From: Chitinophaga pinensis
GTDB lineage: Bacteria; Bacteroidota; Bacteroidia; Chitinophagales; Chitinophagaceae
Assembly: GCA_943331145.2 (NCBI GenBank)
Contig: CALQKL020000064.1
Coordinates: 1 to 9,769 of the forward strand
Reading direction: 5' to 3'
Length of the DNA stretch: 9,769 nucleotides
Shown one piece after another: positions 7,001 through 9,769 of the stretch (its first letter is position 1; every line of letters begins with the position of its first letter). Under the pieces are notes generated by a model that had not been told where the DNA came from, ran no database searches, and saw only the letters and a program-made list of their open reading frames with translations. The position numbers and the translations under genes are program-made.

Positions 7001-8849
7001 TTCTGGACCTACTGCTTTTGCTACTAACGTTTGTTCTTTAATAGGAAAAGACACTGCAATTACTTATACCATTCCTGCTGTTGCTGGTGCTACCAACTAT
7101 GCTTGGACTGCTCCAACAAACGCTACAATAGTAACTGGTCAAGGTACAAACACAATCACAGTTAAGTTTACAAATGGATATACAACTGCAACTGCTGGAG
7201 ATACTTTACGTGTTGTAGTTTCTTCAAGTTGTGTAACTGCTGCTGCTAAGAAATTAGCCATCAAAGCTGCATTACCTGCTGCTCCAACTGCAATTACAAT
7301 TTCTTCAATTCAAACAAATGTTTGTGCTGCTCGTAAATATCGTTATTCAGTTTCAGCATCTACTGCTGCTGGATTTACAGGATATTCTTGGTCATTCCAA
7401 GGTCCATTGTACAGCACAATGACTATCGATTCAGGTTCTTTAACTTCGAGAGTATTAACAGTTACATTTACATCTAACGATGCTGCAACAACAGCTGATA
7501 GCATTAAATGTTTCTATACTTCATCTTGTGGAAACACAGTAGCTAAAGCTGCTAAATTGTCTAACACTAAGTTAGGTGCTCCAGCTACTCCATCTGCAAT
7601 TACAATTACTTCTGTAGCTCAGAACGTATGTAATGCTCGTCAATACCGTTATTCAGCTCCAGCTTTACCAGTAGCATCAACAACTGCAGGTGCTGCTTCA
7701 ATATGGAATTGGGAATTGATTGGTAACTTAGCTGAATATGCTTCAATCGATTCAGGAGATAACAATTCTCAAAAAATCATTGTTACTTTCTCTAGCAATG
7801 CAGCTTCTGCAACTGGAGATAGCATCAAATTGTTCTATTCTTCAAATGGTTGTGGAAACAGCTTAACAAAAGCGGCTAAAATGCCGAACACTAAATTATC
7901 AGCGCCAGCTGCTCCAACAGCAATCACCATTACAGCTTTACAAACTAATGTTTGTGGTGCACGTAAATATCGTTATTCAGCTCCAGCTTTACCAGCTGCT
8001 TCTACAACAGCAGGTGTTGCTACAGGATATGTATGGGAATTAAAAGGAACTTTGGGTCTTAACGGAACAATTGATTCAGGTTCATTAACTTCTAGAACAT
8101 TTACAGTTACTTATACTTCAAATGCAGCTGCTGCAACTGGCGATAGCGTTAAAGTTTATTACACTTCTGATTGCGGTAATACTGCAGCAAAAGCATCTAA
8201 ACTATCTAATACTGCTTTAGGTAAACCAACAGCTCCAACAACATTAACTATCCAATTGAAATCTGATGCATGTGGTGCTCGTACTTATCGTTACATCACA
8301 ACAAGCAACTTGCCTACAGCTACTACAACTGCAGGTGCAGCAACTGGTTATGATTGGTCATTTGTTGGTAATTTAGGTGCTAATGCAACTATCGATTCAG
8401 GTGATGCAACTTCAAAAGTAATCACGGCTACATTTACTTCAAATGTTGCAGCTGCAACTGGTGATAGCGTTAAATTAGCGTTTATCTCAGGTTGTGGAAA
8501 CAGTGCATTTAAAGCGACTAAATTATCAAACCTTGCTAAAGTTTGTTTAACTTCTGGTACTGAAATTACTTCAAGATTAGAAGCTACTTCAAATAAAGCT
8601 CAGGTTTATCCTAATCCAAACAACGGCAACTTCACACTGAATGTGGCTACTGGTGTAACTGCTAAAGCAACTGCTACAGTTCAAATCGTAGATATGTTGG
8701 GTAAAGTAGTTATGACTACAACTGCTACAAACAACAACGGTTCTATCGTTGCTAACATCAACAATAGCAATTTGGTAAATGGTGTTTACACAGTTAGATA
8801 TACTGTTGGAAACGTTACAAATTCTATCAAGATGGTAGTTAAGAAGTAA
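4020..8849 (+). CDS. Large T9SS-secreted surface protein: two beta-helix-like modules, six Ig/PKD-like domains, C-terminal sorting domain
   Basis: This 1609-residue protein has a signal peptide (1 to about 19, MKKIISMLILLFVLSATQA). Two near-copies of a module of about 420 residues follow (29-449 and 465-889). Each opens with 'YRGAFAPAP', has 'TLTIQPG' and 'GDWGG' (D141, D581), then 'NDD.FEWFGG' (229-238, 669-678), an acidic 'D.DTDFGFSG' segment and 'SEGFESDNDG'. The short hydrophobic/Gly/Asn strand pattern suggests a right-handed beta-helix, with the acidic stretches possibly binding Ca2+. From about 899 come six Ig/PKD-like domains (starts near 899, 988, 1086, 1185, 1293, 1400), then a T9SS type A sorting domain (about 1526-1609: 'YPNPNNGNF', 'DMLGKVV', 'LVNGVYTVRY', final VVKK). 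The likely route is Sec export, T9SS translocation and surface display or release. I recognise the module as a common Bacteroidota secreted type found beside TonB receptors, but know no proven activity. ATG at 4020 is preferred over TTG at 3984, which would add 12 residues before the signal peptide. Confidence 0.9.
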   Translation: MKKIISMLILLFVLSATQAQNPFFELVNYRGAFAPAPASPWTSGWTNFDPQSTVYPAVTDTISAAITTNTTWTANKTYLLNGLVYVKGGATLTIQPGVVVKGVSGSALIITKGSKINAVGTSTSPIVFTSSKDTGARVTGDWGGIILLGKASMNQAGGIKNIEGIATSTDTEYGGGTTPDDNDNSGNLKYARIEYGGYVFATDQEINGLTMGAVGRNTIIDFVQCSFINDDSFEWFGGTVNCSHLVSYRGVDDDFDTDFGFSGSVQFALGVRDPNMSDQSAASTSEGFESDNDGSGSSNAPFTSAVFSNVTWIGAYRGTVGTAAPSGTFKFRRAVRIRRNSRLKVLNSIFTDAPYGVFIDGAANRNNLQTGNGVFKNNIIAGCFRAVEPGSTSGLTDSLYNNSICNNDSLVSTTGLLESPYSYTEGDYRPASSSIALSDVNFTDAAFNGRTIIVSAASSIREVSYRGAFAPAPSTMWTEGWCEWNPQSKVYPTATDTISSNITSNTTWTSNKTYLLNGIIYVTSGVTLTIQPGTVIKGNSGVSGGTALVITKNAKIIAKGTQDSAIVFTSSKDTGSRNIGDWGGVIILGRASVNQPGGVKNIEGIATSTNTEYGGGATPNDNDNSGILSYARIEYGGYVFATDQEINGLTMGAVGRGTQIDHVQCSFINDDAFEWFGGTVNASYLVAYRSLDDNWDTDFGFSGSVQFALGVRDPLISDQSSGSTSEGFESDNDGTGSSNAPFTKALFSNVTEIGPYRGTVGTSAPSGTFKFRRAARIRRNSRLKIFNSIFTDYPYGVFIDGSSNRANLQTGNGKFKNNLIAGMFSSVEPGTATTLRDSIFNSSIWKNDSLATSANVLTTPYNYFAPDYRPGSNPLSTTGAAFTDTAFNGLIVPCDEVNAPSAIIGSSNIAGCTNPVTYSIPAISNASSYTWTVPTGATIVSGQGTRTITVNFLSTLTATYTGTITVVGKNDCGNTSAAATRTITKVTLGTPGTISGPTAFATNVCSLIGKDTAITYTIPAVAGATNYAWTAPTNATIVTGQGTNTITVKFTNGYTTATAGDTLRVVVSSSCVTAAAKKLAIKAALPAAPTAITISSIQTNVCAARKYRYSVSASTAAGFTGYSWSFQGPLYSTMTIDSGSLTSRVLTVTFTSNDAATTADSIKCFYTSSCGNTVAKAAKLSNTKLGAPATPSAITITSVAQNVCNARQYRYSAPALPVASTTAGAASIWNWELIGNLAEYASIDSGDNNSQKIIVTFSSNAASATGDSIKLFYSSNGCGNSLTKAAKMPNTKLSAPAAPTAITITALQTNVCGARKYRYSAPALPAASTTAGVATGYVWELKGTLGLNGTIDSGSLTSRTFTVTYTSNAAAATGDSVKVYYTSDCGNTAAKASKLSNTALGKPTAPTTLTIQLKSDACGARTYRYITTSNLPTATTTAGAATGYDWSFVGNLGANATIDSGDATSKVITATFTSNVAAATGDSVKLAFISGCGNSAFKATKLSNLAKVCLTSGTEITSRLEATSNKAQVYPNPNNGNFTLNVATGVTAKATATVQIVDMLGKVVMTTTATNNNGSIVANINNSNLVNGVYTVRYTVGNVTNSIKMVVKK
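4104..5366 (+). repeat. Intragenic tandem module, copy 1
   Basis: This encodes residues 29-449 of the secreted protein. It aligns nearly end to end with 5412-6686, from 'YRGAFAPAP' to 'AFNG'. Long runs such as 'ARIEYGGYVFATDQEING' are identical in protein, while the DNA differs at many third positions. The duplication is therefore not recent and both copies have been kept under protein-level constraint. Confidence 0.9.
5412..6686 (+). repeat. Intragenic tandem module, copy 2
   Basis: This encodes residues 465-889. Landmarks sit 436-440 residues after those in copy 1 (GDWGG D141/D581, FEWFGG E234/E674). Changes concentrate in the acidic patch: 'GVDDDFDTDFG' in copy 1 becomes 'SLDDNWDTDFG' here. 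The two modules may therefore differ in ligand or metal binding. A linker of 15 residues separates the copies. Confidence 0.9.
6714..8560 (+). repeat. Array of six Ig/PKD-like domain repeats
   Basis: Six beta-sandwich-like repeats fill residues 899 to about 1512. The first two form one subtype ('Y.IPA...A..YTWT.P..ATIV.GQGT.TITV.F'). The last four form another of about 100-108 residues, starting 'APTAITI....NVC.ARKYRYS', with 'IDSG..TS' in the middle and ending in 'CGN...KA.KLSN'. Nearly every domain keeps one Cys near its start and one near its end, suggesting an intradomain disulfide. Starts in DNA are near 6714, 6981, 7275, 7572, 7896 and 8217. They probably act as spacer or adhesion stalk between the modules and the cell surface. 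Confidence 0.8.
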
Positions 8850-8887
8850 TTGCTTCTGGATGTTTTCTTAGGAAAACGACATTATAT

Positions 8888-8926
8888 AAAAACGGGTTGC
8901 TGGAAACAGCAGCCCGTTTTTATTTT
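8888..8926 (+). terminator. Rho-independent terminator of the secreted-protein gene
   Basis: A 15-bp stem (8888-8902 with 8907-8921, one G-U pair) closes a GAAA tetraloop and ends in a T-rich tail. The hairpin resembles the one after the first T9SS gene (208-244), sharing CGGGTTGC/GCAGCCCG-like arms and a GAAA-type loop. Confidence 0.92.
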
Positions 8927-9082
8927 AAAACACGGAGGCAAGAAGAAAAAAAATAAGGAATAAGAAATTAAAAATAAGGAATAAGGAAATGGAGTTTCTT
9001 TAGAACTGAATGCTCAATTTTATTGAATTTCTGAATTGGAAAATGCATAAGCTCCCTTCTCCTTTTTGGGATGGGGTTTTTT

Positions 9083-9203
9083 CTAGACGCGAAGTTTTTT
9101 GAAACACGAAGGCACGAAGACACAAAGTTTTTTATAAAACAAAGATGCTAATAAATGGAAAATGTTTCCAACCTTAAACCCTTAAACTATTAAACCAGCG
9201 AAG
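9083..9203. repeat. Intergenic tandem repeat, copy A
   Basis: It runs from CTAGACGCGAAG through CACGAAGGCACGAAGACAC, then AAACAAAGATGCTAATAAAT (9137-9156) and GGAAAA, to ATTAAACCAGCGAAG (9189-9203). The second copy at 9221-9324 keeps the same order of landmarks. Copy A carries an additional CACGAAG word group, so the offset shrinks from 138 to about 120 bases across the unit. Confidence 0.8.
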
Positions 9204-9220
9204 CGTTTTAAACTTTTTTT

Positions 9221-9324
9221 CTAGACACGAAGACGCAAAGGCACGAAGTTTTTTTGAAACAAAGATGCTAATAAATGGAAAAGGATTCCAACTTTTAAAC
9301 CATTAAACTATTAAACCAGCGAAG
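9221..9324. repeat. Intergenic tandem repeat, copy B
   Basis: This copy runs CTAGACACGAAGACGCAAAG, GCACGAAG, then AAACAAAGATGCTAATAAAT (9257-9276), GGAAAA and ATTAAACCAGCGAAG (9310-9324). The AAACAAAG...GGAAAA core of 26 bases is identical to copy A. The pieces between the core and the end have diverged. Confidence 0.8.
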
Positions 9325-9363
9325 TGCATTGAACGTCTTAAACCTCACAAACCTTACAAACCT

Positions 9364-9651
9364 CTATAACCTTTCTCCCCTCAATTTCCTATCCAGATAA
9401 AAAGTCCCAAATGGAAGAAATGACAACAATACAGCCCAAGAAAACCAGATTAATTTTTTCTTTTCTTGTATTGAATAAAGCGTACAAAAAATTATAAAAA
9501 GCACAAAAAGAACGCCATGCATCATGCCTATTATTTTTACAGGCTCGGGCATATTTGCGTAGTATTTTAATGGCATTGCAATAAATAGAAGTATGAGAAA
9601 AGAAATGCCTTCAGCTAATGCAATGTATCGGAATGTTTTTAGGGTATTCAT
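9364..9651 (-). CDS. Small integral membrane protein, DUF3817-like
   Basis: This 95-residue protein starts at ATG (9651-9649) and ends at TAG (9366-9364). It shows three hydrophobic segments: about 8-26 (YIALAEGISFLILLFIAMPL), 38-61 (VKIIGMMHGVLFVLFIIFC...) and 68-85 (LIWFSWAVLLSFLPFG). Conserved-looking features match DUF3817 as I know it: 'R..A..EG.S.L.L...MPLKY', 'PV...G..HG.LF' and a C-terminal 'LPFGTF..D..L'. Length fits the family, which is an inner-membrane protein of unknown function. It stands alone on the minus strand. Its stop codon falls at the edge of the intergenic repeat run, and I see no clear terminator after it. No convincing promoter was found in 9652-9769. It has no evident link to the receptor pair. 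Confidence 0.82.
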   Translation of the reverse strand: MNTLKTFRYIALAEGISFLILLFIAMPLKYYANMPEPVKIIGMMHGVLFVLFIIFCTLYSIQEKKKLIWFSWAVLLSFLPFGTFYLDRKLRGERL

Positions 9652-9729
9652 GTTTTAAACTTTGATTACTTGATACTAGATGCTGGATAAAATTTCGTTT
9701 TAATTGAATGCTTCAAAAACCTTTTGTAA

Positions 9730-9749
9730 GGGTTGAAAATATTCAACCC
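9730..9749. repeat. Short perfect palindrome, copy 2 of 2
   Basis: This repeats the GGGTTGAA, AATA, TTCAACCC palindrome of 173-192 with the same flanks (GTAA before, CCT after), so 26 bases are identical. Here it lies about 80 bases upstream of the DUF3817 start, not after a gene on the same strand. A fixed terminator role is therefore unlikely. Confidence 0.7.
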
Positions 9750-9769
9750 CTCCTTTGAACCTCTCAAAC

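Larger units (their letters stand above)
8927..9363. repeat. Intergenic repeat-rich region, block 2
   Basis: No gene is supported here. From left to right it holds a degenerate CACGGAGGCAAGAAG piece (about 8931-8945) and an A-rich 'AATAAGGAAT' run (8951-9000) shared with 251-288. A pair of tandem repeats follows (9083-9324). Last comes a 'TTGAACGTC.TAAACCTC.CAAACCT' run (9329-9363) shared with 414-440. Such low-complexity intergenic sequence tends to recur many times in Bacteroidota genomes. Confidence 0.7.

Noticed and set aside
4301..7054. Several open frames opposite to or out of frame with the secreted-protein gene (4301-4705, 4964-5239, 5350-5568, 6022-6243, 6803-7054)
   Set aside because: All lie inside the long real frame, are low in complexity or compositionally odd, and vary between the two module copies without conservation.
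900..8849. Classical SusC/SusD polysaccharide utilisation locus
   Set aside because: The second gene is not a SusD-type lipoprotein (no lipobox Cys after its signal peptide, no TPR-like helices), and no glycoside hydrolase or SARP/ECF regulator is present in the window.
9083..9324. CRISPR array
   Set aside because: There are only two units of about 104-121 bases, with no short regular repeats and unique spacers, and no cas gene in the window.
8927..9769. Insertion sequence or mobile element remnant
   Set aside because: No transposase frame, terminal inverted repeats or target-site duplications were found; the repeats look like low-complexity intergenic families.

Overview
The window looks like chromosomal DNA of an AT-rich member of the Bacteroidota, plausibly the Chitinophagia/Sphingobacteriia side. 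Two C-terminal domains of the type IX secretion system (T9SS) occur. There is a TonB-dependent receptor with an N-terminal carboxypeptidase-D-like domain. The tRNA gene does not encode CCA. Starts have A-rich leaders without a Shine-Dalgarno sequence, and one or two boxes resemble the Bacteroidota -7 element (TAnnTTTG). The phylum call is firm; anything finer is inference.

Layout. (1) 1-169: the last 55 codons of a T9SS cargo protein, followed by a small palindrome and a strong terminator. (2) 245-456: repeat-rich intergenic DNA. (3) 457-610, minus strand: a CAT-anticodon tRNA with its own terminator and a candidate promoter. (4) 805-3825: an array of four 11-bp repeats, a 957-residue TonB-dependent receptor and its terminator. 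(5) 3926-8926: an array of five 11-bp repeats, a 1609-residue secreted protein and its terminator. (6) 8927-9363: a second block of the same intergenic repeats, including a tandem copy of about 120-138 bp. (7) 9364-9651, minus strand: a small DUF3817-type membrane protein. The palindrome seen after the first gene reappears at 9730-9749.

The core is the receptor/secreted-protein pair. Each gene has its own terminator, so they are probably separate transcription units. Both are preceded by head-to-tail arrays of an 11-bp unit with a TAAC core (TTAAC-like). That period and head-to-tail arrangement are what PhoB/PhoP-type (OmpR-family) response regulators bind. My reading is a co-regulated surface system: a T9SS-exported protein with two beta-helix-like modules and six Ig/PKD-like domains displayed outside, and a TonB-driven channel in the outer membrane. 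Phosphate limitation is a reasonable candidate signal, but neither signal nor substrate is shown by the sequence. No SusD homologue is present, so this is not a classical SusC/SusD locus.
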